Below, in pieces: positions 25,524 through 35,611 of a DNA stretch of 64,000 nucleotides (its first letter is position 1; the number at the start of each line of letters is the position of its first letter). This DNA is from Ifrita kowaldi. Lineage: Eukaryota > Chordata > Aves > Passeriformes > Cinclosomatidae. The DNA is taken from positions 722,085 through 786,084 of the forward strand of contig VZRS01004388.1 in assembly GCA_013398055.1 (NCBI GenBank), in the 5' to 3' direction. The notes under the pieces are model-generated. The model searched no databases and was not told the origin of the DNA. It worked only from the letters and a program-made list of their open reading frames with translations. Made by a program: the position numbers and the translations under genes.

Positions 25524-28500
25524 GTAAAAGGGCCGGTGCTTTTGTTGGTCTTAACTCTTCTTTTCCTGGGTGAAGATAACATCATCCAGTTTCCACAAGT
25601 ATGTGGGTTATCTCAAGTGTGCCTATGCTAGTGGAAAGTGAAAGTGGCCTCTTCAAATACATCTTAGACGAGTCACAGTTCAGTACAGGAACTAACAGAA
25701 GATTATTGGGTTTTTCTTTCAACCACACTAGAAGCTGCTGTGCTGACAGTCCAGCTTCTCATAGCAGTTTAAGATGCATTAATGTGCAGGCCCCTGTTTC
25801 ATCCAAACTCCACACTGTGGTTACAGCTGGCCAAGCCTTTTGCCAGTGGTAGAAGCATTTGCCATAGCTTGTCCTGACACCAAAGATAATTTCTGAAGTC
25901 AGATACCTGATGGATTCAAACTCTGAGTAAATCTTTCATGAGACCTGGGAAGTCTCAGGTATGTCTCTTGTGTTGCTTGCAGCTCAGGCTGTACTTCTCA
26001 TGTTCGCTGTTGCTCTTTTTAGTGTTCTAGAGTGAAGGCAATGTGCAACACAGCAGTGGCTTCTCTGAGATGGATCCAGTGCACTGCTTTTGCACAAATG
26101 GATGCAGCTTTTCTTAGGAAGAACAAGGCTGTTTCTTTCAACTAACTGAAGTGGTGTAATCAATAGTTGTTACTGTGTTTGTTCATGCAGGAAAAGGTAT
26201 ACTTTTTTTCCCACAAACTAGAGTGGAAGGAGGTTAAAAAAAATACATTCACTTGTAGCTGGGAAGTTTTTGGACATAGTTCAGCATTCAAAGTAGGGTT
26301 GATGGGATGTATGAGATTTCATGTGAGAGCTGAGTTATCTCTCTTTGAAAGAGTGGCTCTTGTGCAGGCGGAAGAGAACATTGTACTGTCTTTGGGAAGA
26401 AGCTGTAGGTTCTCTGAAACTGCATATAATAAAGTTTGGTTCCCAGTTTCCCAACTTTTTCTTTGCTGCATTGTCAGAGCTCACTACTGGCTTGAAAAGA
26501 GTTGAGTCTGTTATTTCAGCTGATTTCTCTCTCTTAGGAAGGAATGGGCTGCCCTTGGAAACATGTCAAAGCAAAAAGCTATGACAGAATTTGTCAAGCT
26601 CCTACACAGGTGCTGCCACTTGTTCTCGACGTATGTCACTTCCCACAAGATAGAGAAAGAAGAGCAAGAAAAGAAAAGGTAACGTTTGGGTGCTTTGGTG
26701 TTGGCATCTATGGAGTGTGTAGCTCTTGGCCTGTGGGCAGTTATCACAGCTTAGCTTAGGTTGGAGTTGTCTTGGGAAGGGAAATGCTTGAAGTGTACGT
26801 GGCTGTGGTACCATTTCATCTTTTTAAGCCTTTTTACTTTGCCAGTAGTGAGCGGTTGTTTAGAAGTTTTAAAAATTTTGCTGATACTGTCATCTGCTTA
26901 AGAAGAGCTGCTTCACAAAAATGTCTGTCCTGATAGGTCTGTGGACTAAAAATACAGAGAACATGGAATTGTCTGGTTTTATATTTTATTAAATTTTAAA
27001 CTCCTCTTATAATAAGGGTTAGCAGCTTGACCAAGGCTGTCTTAGTAGTGCTTCCAGATGTGATTATTAAACCATGATATTATTGAACATGTGTTAAAGC
27101 TTGGAAGATATGTTTAAAGCTTCCAGGTAGCCTTTTCTGCTGCTCTCTGCTACAGCTAGCCCAGTAACAGGTTAGCATGAGCATCAAATTGTAACACAGA
27201 ATCTCCCCTTCTCGTGCTGCTGAGTGCAGTGCAACTGGACAGCGATGTGGTTTTATCGTGTGTCCAGTAAGACACTTCTCCAGGCTCATTTAAGTATGAG
27301 GAGATGATACCAAACAAAAAGCCTCACTGGGCATGCAAAAGGCAGGTTGCAGCATGCTGAAAATAACTCACCCTAGGATTGTAGGAATGCTGAAATGGCT
27401 TATTGAGTGGATGTTGCAGAAGAGAAGAGGAAGAGCGAAGGCGGCGTGAAGAGGAGGAGCGGGAGCGGTTACAAAAGGAAGAAGAGAAACGTAGGCGAGA
27501 AGAAGAGGAAAGACTGAGAAGGGAAGAAGAGGAGAGGAGGAGAATAGAGGAGGAACGACTTCGGATGGAGCAGCAGAAGTGAGTAGTGGAAACAAACAAC
27601 ACTTAAAAGAAAATAACTGCCTTGCACTTGAGACAATTTTGTACTTGGAATATACAGTTCTAATCATATTTCATTGTTCCCATCACATCCAGATGCTGAA
27701 AACACAGATCTGGCTTTGCACGTGTGATATTTAGGAGAATAGTAAAGCTGTTCCACATCAGTCAGCACAATAAAAATGTCTTTGCAGGGGGTGTCTCTGA
27801 AGTAGATCCTGTGCTTGCTATGTAGTGGTTTTGAGAAGGGAGCAAATAATTAAACCACAAGTTTTACTGCTTGTTTAACATGGTGAGAGCCAGAGGAGTG
27901 TAAGAGACAGACATAAATTAACATATACAGTAAGAAGTGTTGCACAGTGCTAAGTAACAAGAAGTGTGGTATGCCTTGAAGTTGAGGGGGTTTTTTGCAT
28001 GAATGGGAGTTGTGTGTTAAGTGGTCATAGCAGGTTAGAGAGATAAAGAGTTTAGACAGAAAAGGAATGTGGATAGCGAGTGTATCTAAACTGGTCATAG
28101 TTTGCTGAAAAGCAGTAAATCTTGCTCTTTGGGGTATTAGACCAGTCTAATACTGATGCTTTAGAATGTGATTTTTGGGGATGGAAGAAGAGTGGGAAGG
28201 AAAGAATTTTTCCTGCAATTGTGTGATACTAATTCCTTCCTGTGAAACACTGATAGCTGGTCACTGATGGACGTAATATGAGACAGGTCGTGGATCTATC
28301 TAGTCATTTTACCGTAGAGTTTCTGTTAGTTCTTTGGAGAGAGGAGAAAAACAGCCTGTGCATATGTAACCCATGTGTTCCTCCTGAAGTTTCAGCAGTT
28401 GAGTTTGCTGGAGATGCAGATGCCCCATCTGGCAGCATTTTTTTGTTGTTGTTCCTGCATTAGGCCACTGTCAGTCATGTTTTTCATATTTGTTTGCATA

Positions 28501-31500
28501 CTGACCAGGGAAACTAAGATAGTAATGTGATGTGTTTTTCTTAGATTCACCAAAAAGCAGTGGTGTGCTGTGCCACAGCAGGTTTGTTCTTACCAGTATT
28601 TATAGGAGGTCTGCTGGAAGGGTGGTTTCTGGGAAAAGCATATGTGTTTTTTTTTCCTTTGCTTGTTTGAGAAATTTAGTCATGTGGGTTTTTTGCAGCA
28701 CTACCTCTTTATCAGACTACAGATTGAGAATTATGTAAGAGCTCTTGTTGTTTTAAAACTTGATGTTTCCAAACATTGGTTAGAAAGTGTTGCTCCCTTC
28801 TTTAGGTTCTCAGCGTATTTTTAGGCAAAACTCACATTTGCATTCGTTCTGGGTTCTGGTCCATTACGTATGGAGATTTATTTCAGTTGGGTTTTGCAGG
28901 AATGGAATTAAGTGATTTAAGTGGCCTCAAAGCCAGCTAAGTGCAGGGATTTCCCCAGTGCCCTGAGCTGTCGGTAAGGCCGTGCTGTGCTCCCCCCGCA
29001 GGCAGCAGATCATGGCAGCGCTGAACTCGCAGACGGCCGTGCAGTTCCAGCAGTACGCGGCCCAGCAGTACCCCGGCAACTACGAGCAGCAGCAGATCCT
29101 CATCCGGCAGCTCCAGGAGCAGCACTACCAGCAGTACATGCAGCAGCTCTACCAGGTGCAGCTCGCACAGCAGCAGGTATGGCTGGCCAGCTGGGGAACC
29201 TGGGCTTCCTGTCCCATTAACTCGTCTGCTGTTATCTCCTTGAAAAGATAATTGCCACAAGGAGAGCTACTGTGATAGTGACTAATGCTCCTTCAGATTC
29301 AAACACCAAAGCCCCTTTATTTGTTTCATGTTTTGGAGTAGTTTTCTGAAGCAGCTGTTAGTTAAGAAAATCCTAAGCAGTCTTTACTAATGACTTGGTT
29401 CAATGTTATTGTTGGAGACCAAATGTGAAGTGCTGTGCTGCAGCGTTGGTGATGTGTGTGTGTAATTTAATGACGTACCAGTGCATGTGGGCATGAACAA
29501 ACCTCTTGAGGTGACTCTGCTGAAGGTCTGTGCAGGCTGTGGTCAGCCCTGTGTTCCTAGCTCAGCATGCATGTGCATCACTGTAGCATCACTGCTGGGT
29601 TGGAGGTTGCTCCTCCCTGCCAGCCTGAGCACTGCTGACTTCTCTCTCCTTTTGCATCTATTGTCTGACTTCAGCACCCGATGTAGTTGCTTGCCTGCAA
29701 TAAGCTGCTTGTGATTTGGGTGGGAGGACAGACTGTGGCTGCCAGCCTGAGGTCTGTTCTTGAGCTAAAGACCTAAACTTCAGTAACTAATTTCCTGTTA
29801 TGTCATTTGTATTTTGTTGAGGCTGATGCCCTCAGCAAAGAAATGTCCCAGGAGGGGAGCCGTGTGAAGTTCAACAAGGCCCCTGCATTGGCTCACGTCA
29901 GGGCACTCCCCAGTATCAGTACAGACCTGGGGGTGAATGGGTTGAGAGCAGAGCTGGGCTGGTGGATGAAACACTGGGTATGATTTTTGCAGCCCGGGAA
30001 ATCAATCTCATACTGGGATGCAGGAAAACAAGTGTGGCCAGAAGGTAGAGGGAGAGAGGTGATTCTCCCCCTCTGCTCTGCTCTCATGACACCCCACCTG
30101 GAGTGCCGCATCCAGCTCTGGGGTCTCCAATACAAGAAGAACATAGACCTGTTGGAGCAGGTCCAGAGGAGGCCATGAAGATGCTCAGAGGGCTGGAGCA
30201 CCTCTCCTATGAAGACAATATGAGAGAGCTGGGCTTGTTCAGGCTGGAAAAGAAGCTCTGGGGAAACCTCACTGAAGCCTTTCAGTACCTAAGGGGGGTT
30301 TACAAGAAACATGAAGAAAGACCTTTTTAGTAGGGCCTGTAGTGACAGGATGAGGGGCAAAGGTTTTAATCTGAGAGAGTGTAGATCTAGATTGAACATA
30401 AGGAAGACTTTTTTTTTTTACAGTGGCACAGGTTGCCCAGAGAAACTGTGGAAGCCCCATCCCAGGAAGTGTTCTTGGACAGGTTTGACAGAGCTTTGAG
30501 CAACCTAGTCTAGTGGAAGGTGTCTGTTCCCATGGCAGGGGTGTGGAGCTAGATGATTTTTATAGCTCCCTTCCAAGCCAAACCACGATTGGATGGAGCT
30601 GAAGCGGTGCAAGAAAGCCAGAGACTTTCTGCCCTGCTGTAGTTACTCTTTGGACTTCCCTCATGTAGCTCCCTAACACTTCTGAGGAATACTTCATTTG
30701 GATGCCTGTGACTTAGCTGCACTGGGATCTGTTAGTGCAGTCAGAAAGTGCTGTTCTGCTTACAGATCAGCTTCTGATGCTATTAATTTTGGAAAGGCTG
30801 TATGCAATAGTTTTGTGGAAAAGTTCACACCACATGACTTTCTCTCATACACAAAACTGCTGTGATAGAAAGTGAAATCTGGACAGCATCTGGGCAATTG
30901 CTTAAATTTGAAATCTTAACTGATGTTTTTCTATATTGTCTTCATATTCCTGCATATACCTATATTCCATTTGTTCGTCAAAATCTTGTGATTGCTAGGT
31001 TATCCTTTAAAGAGTGGTACTTACATCTTTTCCCTGTCCCACCAAAAAAGCCTGTGTTGTCTCTCTGGACTGATAACAAGGGACAGGGAAGATGCTCAAG
31101 AGGGTTCTCTGTTTAACTCATAAATTAACAAGTAGCTAATAGACCTTCAATCCTCAGCTCTTTTTAGACCTGGATGAGCTCGGGCTGGATGGAACCCTTC
31201 CAGTCAGCAAAAAAAAAAAAAAAAATCCAGCAAACAAGCCACACTTCCAACTTTGAAAGAAATGTTATAGGAATGAAAAGCTTCCATAGTTAAGTGCAAG
31301 AGTGTGTGTGTACCCTAATTAATTTGAAAGTTGAATTTTTTTGTTCAGGTTGTACCCGCCAGCCTAGAAGCAAGTGACTTCACATCCCTTGGTAGTACAG
31401 AGTAGATGCAACTGGTTAATGTGTGCTGCTTCTGGTCTTTTGGGTCAAGCCCTCTTTTGGGGTGAAGGGGGAGGTTTTTTCTTTAAATTGTCTTTATACC

Positions 31501-33734
31501 TTCTGCTGGAAGGTGTAAAACTGGCATCTTGTGAGGGTTTGGTTGTACTTGACATAAATTCCTGTCGTTTTAGGCAGCCTTACAGAAGCAGCAGGATGCA
31601 GTGGTGGCAGTGACAGGGACACCCCTGAGTACTGCATCAAAGGTGAACACCCCTGCCCCAGGGGACACCCCATCCATTAATGGGCAGGCCAGTGCACATG
31701 CAGACAGCCCTGAAAAAGAGTTGGATCCAGAGGCTTTGGAAGAAGCGCTGGAGAATGGACCAAAAGGTGGGACTAGCTGGATTTCTTAATTAAAAATAAA
31801 TAGCAAAAGCCTTTCTTAGGGTTCAGGTGTCTTAAGTAGGGTTACTGTGGTTCTGTGTTTGGCTTCATTTGCCTGTGGAAAAGCTAGGTTTGATTCCTGG
31901 GGCTGCTATCTCTCATGGGAGAATAATATTGCATAGGCAAAGCTCAGCTTTGGGAGGCAAGGGAAAGAGGAAGCAGCAAAAGCATTTCAGCAAGCTGATG
32001 GGATCCAGAACCTCCTTTCACTCTAGACTTGAAGGAAAGGAGCATAAAAGTTCTAGCACAAAGCTGTTCTGGGCAGAAATATGCTCAGTTTTATTTAAAC
32101 TGGGATCAAAACTGTTTAAAGTTCCTTCTAGTGAAGGGTTCTGTGCAGTACAGACCTGTCACCTGTAGCTGCACATTTGCCTTCTGAGGCTTTTCTGCAT
32201 AAGCACTGTTGGTTTAAATGTGGTGGATGGGGGAACTGGTAGCATTTAGTAGTGTTATAACTAAATTTGCACCGTTTCATACATCTTTTCAGAGTTGAAA
32301 CTTGCTTCTTCAGTTAAAAAAAAATTAATTGGAAGCAACTTTAATGCTTGGGGCCCTCAAGTGCTCCTCAGGCACATTTAAGTATGCAGCATAAATAACT
32401 AAACCAAAACCTAACTGGAGTATTTCCTCCCCTCTCTCCAGATTCTGTCCCAGTGATCGCTGCCCCATCCATGTGGACAAGACCCCAGATAAAAGACTTC
32501 AAGGAAAAAATCCGTCAGGATGCAGACTCTGTGATCACCGTGGGCCGAGGAGAAGTGGTTACAGTCAGAGTACCAACTCATGAAGAGGGGTCTTACCTCT
32601 TTTGGGAGTTTGCTACAGACAATTATGACATTGGTTTTGGGGTGTATTTTGAATGGACAGACTCCCCTAATACTGCAGTCAGTGTGCATGTCAGCGAGTC
32701 CAGTGATGATGAGGAGGAAGAGGAAGGTAAGCACGCTAATGTGTATGAACTGTCAGAGTTTGCTGGGAGGGAAGCCCCCACTGATGGTCTTGTGTGTAAT
32801 CTCCCACTTTCCCTGGCTTCCATTGGCTGGAGTCATGTTTTTAAAGCAGCTGAGGCTGGGGAAATCCTTTCCCTAAGTTAACTATTCAGTAAATGAAACT
32901 GAAACCTGTGCTATAGTAGAGTGCAGCAGATCTGCGCTCTGAAACCTTGGGAAACATCCTGTCCTGCTGTTCAAGAGATGTTTCTAGGCAGGAAGTTTCC
33001 TCAAGGCTGCAGCAAAACAGCTTCAGAGAGCAAGTCCTGATGGTGGCTGAGACACAGGTCGCAGCCTTTGCCTGTGGGGGAGTCCAGCATACCATCACAG
33101 AAATGTTTTGAAATGAGCATGTGATTTGCTTGGAAGGAGCTGCCCTGACTTAGGAAGCAGTGGCTTTCTGAGGATCCCTACCAATAATCTGTGGTAGTCA
33201 GTATGTCAGATCAGTGGCAGTCAGTGGGGGGTGGTTGTCTTGTTGAAAACTGGAGTTTGGCATCTCTACAAACTGACCTGGCTGTGCTGGGGACATGGGT
33301 GTGGTGAGTTTCAATATCAAACTGTAAAAGTTATGATAAAGTGAGCATGTTTGCTGTTCTTCCTGCTTCTGAGTGCTTCAGCCCCAGCCTTGGTAGGAAT
33401 CCCTGTGACTCCTCTCATTCCTAAACTAACAAAGAGGGCCTTGTCCACTAGAGGTTAGTCTGACTTTCTCTTGTAAAGCATCCACCCATGTTCACTGACA
33501 CCCTTTTTTTTTTCCTTTGCAGAAAATACTAGCAGTGAAGAAAAAGCCAAAAAGAATGCCAACAAGCCTCAGCTAGATGAAATAGTGCCTGTGTACAGAC
33601 GAGACTGTCACGAAGAAGTGTATGCTGGCAGCCACCAGTACCCAGGGAGAGGAGTTTATCTTCTTAAATTTGACAACTCCTACTCTCTATGGAGGTCAAA
33701 AACAGTTTACTACAGAGTTTATTATACTAGATAA
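25382..33734 (+). CDS. ACBD3: ACBD3 (GCP60), seven visible coding exons; 5' coding exon missing
   Basis: ACBD3 is a peripheral Golgi scaffold. It binds long-chain acyl-CoA, recruits PI4KB through its Gln-rich segment and binds giantin through its GOLD domain. Visible exons are 25382-25523, 26538-26678, 27420-27578, 29002-29176, 31574-31766, 32442-32726 and 33523-33734. All junctions are GT-AG and join in frame (phases 1,2,2,2,0,1,1), giving 435 residues plus TAA. Domain order in visible numbering is: C-terminal part of the acyl-CoA-binding domain (about 1-75), Glu/Arg-rich charged helix (about 95-147), Gln-rich segment (about 148-206), variable linker (about 207-270) and GOLD domain (about 291-433) with an acidic insert. 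The human protein is 528 residues, so about 93 N-terminal residues are missing, consistent with one absent exon in the gap at 18.3 kb. Identity is near-certain from many uninterrupted matches, including SMWTRPQIKDFKEKI and EGSYLFWEFATDNYDIGFGV. Confidence 0.97.
26538..26678 (+). CDS. ACBD3: ACBD3 exon 3 (end of ACB domain)
   Basis: Encodes KEWAALGNMSKQKAMTEFVK followed by LLHRCCHLFSTYVTSHKIEK. The Trp-Ala-Ala-Leu-Gly motif is the last helix of the acyl-CoA-binding fold. The acceptor is TCTCTCTTAG and the donor AG|GTAACG. The intron before it is 1,014 bp. Confidence 0.96.
27420..27578 (+). CDS. ACBD3: ACBD3 exon 4 (Glu/Arg-rich charged helix)
   Basis: Nearly all residues are Glu, Arg or Lys in runs such as EEERRRREEEERERLQKEEE. 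This is the charged region between the ACB and Gln-rich segments, expected to form a long single helix or coiled coil. The acceptor GATGTTGCAG has almost no polypyrimidine tract. The donor AA|GTGAGT is close to consensus. The purine-rich exon is likely rich in splicing-enhancer motifs, which may compensate. Confidence 0.95.
29002..29176 (+). CDS. ACBD3: ACBD3 exon 5 (Gln-rich segment)
   Basis: Encodes a segment with 23 Gln in 58 complete codons, including AVQFQQYAAQQYPGNYEQQQ and LQEQHYQQYMQQLYQVQLAQ. In ACBD3 this segment binds PI4KB. All 23 Gln codons are CAG, and 56 of 58 codons end in G or C, unlike the other ACBD3 exons here. The acceptor is CTCCCCCCGCAG and the donor CAG|GTATGG, phase 0. 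Confidence 0.96.
30000..30600 (+). mobile_element. CR1 LINE fragment in ACBD3 intron 5
   Basis: The plus strand encodes the C-terminal part of CR1 ORF2 in pieces: MLRGLEHLSYEDNMRELGLF, RLEKKLWGNLTEAFQYLRGV, then in another frame LFSRACSDRMRGKGFNLREC. The frame is broken by indels, including a T-run near 30,411-30,419. It extends further 5' than most copies in the window. Its 3' end decays at CCACGATTGGATGG, where the ATTCTGTG tail would be expected. Being in the sense strand of an active gene, it is part of the pre-mRNA. Confidence 0.93.
31209..31226 (+). repeat. A18 homopolymer
   Basis: Eighteen consecutive A within ACBD3 intron 5. It has no associated retrocopy body that I can recognise. 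Confidence 0.9.
31574..31766 (+). CDS. ACBD3: ACBD3 exon 6 (variable linker)
   Basis: Starts AALQKQQDAVVAV, continuing the Gln-rich segment, then runs through a Thr/Ser/Pro/Asn-rich linker to ELDPEALEEALENGPK. This is the least conserved part of ACBD3 between birds and mammals, but its beginning and end match the family. The acceptor is GTTTTAG and the donor AAAG|GTGGGA. Confidence 0.93.
32442..32726 (+). CDS. ACBD3: ACBD3 exon 7 (first part of GOLD domain)
   Basis: Encodes SVPVIAAPSMWTRPQIKDFK and VITVGRGEVVTVRVPTHEEG, then FDW-like beta-strand sequence FGVYFEWTDSPNTAVSVHV, ending in an acidic stretch SESSDDEEEEE. This is the first part of the GOLD beta-sandwich, which binds giantin and anchors the protein on Golgi membranes. 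Acceptor TCTCTCCAG; donor GAAG|GTAAGC. Confidence 0.97.
33523..33734 (+). CDS. ACBD3: ACBD3 exon 8 (end of GOLD domain, stop)
   Basis: Encodes NANKPQLDEIVPVYRRDCHE, then EVYAGSHQYPGRGVYLLKFD and NSYSLWRSKTVYYRVYYTR with a TAA stop at 33,732-33,734. This is the C-terminal half of the GOLD domain. The Tyr-rich C-terminus is the normal end of the protein. The acceptor follows a long T tract and TTTGCAG. Confidence 0.97.
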
Positions 33735-34423
33735 AGGTGTGGCTGTGTCTGAGGCTGGGCTGTGCAGAAGATGTCATTTTATTTGGAATTTTCTTCAAGC
33801 ATAATGGATCCTTTTGAGTCTGTGTTTTATCCTGTCTGTATCTGTATGATTTGTGTGAACTTCTAACAAGTAGACACTGGGATCTTCCTGCTCCATGACA
33901 CTAATGCATATTGCATTGGGCTTAACACAGGATCTCCCTAACCTTTTTGGGGATTGGAGTCGTTGGCTCCAGCGCTGAGGTCACATCAGTTGCACTTGTT
34001 AAAGCCTCATGAAAAAGGAGGGGGGGAGTTGCTGGCTCACTGGCTGAGTGATCTGATGTTTCCAGGTCTGGATGCCTTGACTAACTCGTTAATGGTTAAT
34101 TTAAAGGTCCCATCAGTAACTGGTAGATTTGGATGCAGTTTGCTGTGTAGCAAGTTTCTCTTAACTGTAATTGAATGTCAGATTTTTTACACCATTAAAA
34201 CTTGAAACTTCTAAGTTTATGCAGTTTAGAAACAAGTTGTCTCACTTCTGTCCTCATCAAAGAAGAAACATCCAGTTCCTTAAAGCAGTGTAGTGTCTCA
34301 GACAAGGGTGAACAACGTCCTGAAAGTACAGCAAATATCCTCTTCTGAAGGTGTAAGCTGAATGATGTTTAGAAGTGCGTGTAACAAGAAGAACCTTAAT
34401 CTCTGCCCCACTGCTAACCCTAG

Positions 34424-34429
34424 AATAAA
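34424..34429 (+). terminator. Candidate proximal poly(A) signal AATAAA
   Basis: A canonical AATAAA 690 bp after the ACBD3 stop, followed within 30 bp by T-rich sequence. Its use would remove the GC hairpin and the distal A-rich tracts. Confidence 0.4.
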
Positions 34430-35605
34430 AAAAGTCATTTTTTGATGCCATTGACTTTGAACAGGACACAAACTACTCCTGAGTTTAACGGGGTTTTTAA
34501 TGGGGTAGACAAAAAGAAAAAAGGCTACGAACTTGAAACCAGTTTTCTGCACAATGTTCTTACTTGGTTTTGTAAGACCTGAATATGCATGTTGTGCATC
34601 TGGAGAGCAGTCAGTCACTTTGATAGAGTATAGGAGTTAATGTTGCACTAATGATGGAAATCACTGCCACTCCATTTTAGTCTGAACTGGTGACAGTGGG
34701 GTGCAAACTTTCTGCTTTAATTTGTAACTGTGGGCGGAAAGGCCAGGTGCACATACAGATACTTAACGTAGCTTTAATCTCAATTTCATATGGTTTGGTT
34801 GGGGCATTTTGTATTTTGTATAGTGAAAAAAAAACCGCAGGTGGCTCCTTGGCTTGAGGCTGCAGTAAGAATCCTCTCCCCCCGGAGCCCGGGGGTGACG
34901 TGTTGCAATAATGACTTGTGCAAGTGCTCTCTGCATGGGTGGTGATGCACCTTGATACTGAAAGGAAGTGGTTGCTTTGGGTCTCAGACCAGCTCTTGCA
35001 GTCAGGCTTCCATTGATCAGCTGCAGCATGGGCAGTTCCACGGCAAATGATGTTGAGTTGGCGGGGTTTGTTTGAACGGTCAGTTTGTACATACATGATA
35101 CTTTACTTTCCTCATACCAACCATGGAGATACTTCTCCTAGAGTGCTTAACTTGTCATCTTGCTTTTTGGGTCAGCAACACCGTACCAGCTTACAGCTAG
35201 TTAGTGCTGCTTTATCCAAAAACACTGTACAATGTTCTGCTGTTGTGTACATACAGTATATAGACCATGAATTTAGAAAGTACCTTGCTTTTAAAGAAAA
35301 CTGTATTTAATGTAAAAAAAAAAAAAACCAACAAAAAAAAAACCCTTTTAAAAAGGCAGGCACTAATATATTTCTTCTGGTCTTCAAATTACTTTTTTTT
35401 TTGTCTATACAAAAATGTTACAACTTTTTCCTCTAAGAGTATCTGTTCTTGGGAGCGGTGTTTGTTGCTTTAAATGGCAGCACTTACTGTCATGTGTTGG
35501 ATGTTAGAACTTCTACGTTTTCAGACTTTTTTTTTATTGCCTCTGGCTGTTGATAGTACAGTACAAGTGCGATTTCAAGATACCTTGAGATAGTATTTAA
35601 TCCTA

Positions 35606-35611
35606 ATTAAA
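35606..35611 (+). terminator. Candidate distal poly(A) signal ATTAAA
   Basis: ATTAAA within TCCTAATTAAAATACATTTA, followed by GCTGTTGGCTTTTTCTT as a plausible downstream G/T-rich element. Beyond it, composition shifts towards ordinary intergenic sequence. Confidence 0.55.

Larger units (their letters stand above)
29177..31573 (+). other. ACBD3: ACBD3 intron 5 with CR1 insertion
   Basis: The longest intron between visible exons (2,397 bp). It holds a sense-oriented CR1 copy at about 30.0-30.6 kb and an A18 tract at 31,209-31,226. No additional exon is recognised. Confidence 0.85.

Noticed and set aside
27324..27667. Minus-strand Ser/Leu-rich frames
   Set aside because: They are the antisense of the Glu/Arg-rich ACBD3 exon 4.
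28937..29260. Minus-strand Leu-rich frame of 107 codons
   Set aside because: It is the antisense of the CAG-rich ACBD3 exon 5.
30103..30499. Plus-strand frames with clear protein-like sequence in ACBD3 intron 5
   Set aside because: They are frameshifted pieces of the CR1 ORF2 C-terminus, not a host gene or extra ACBD3 exon.
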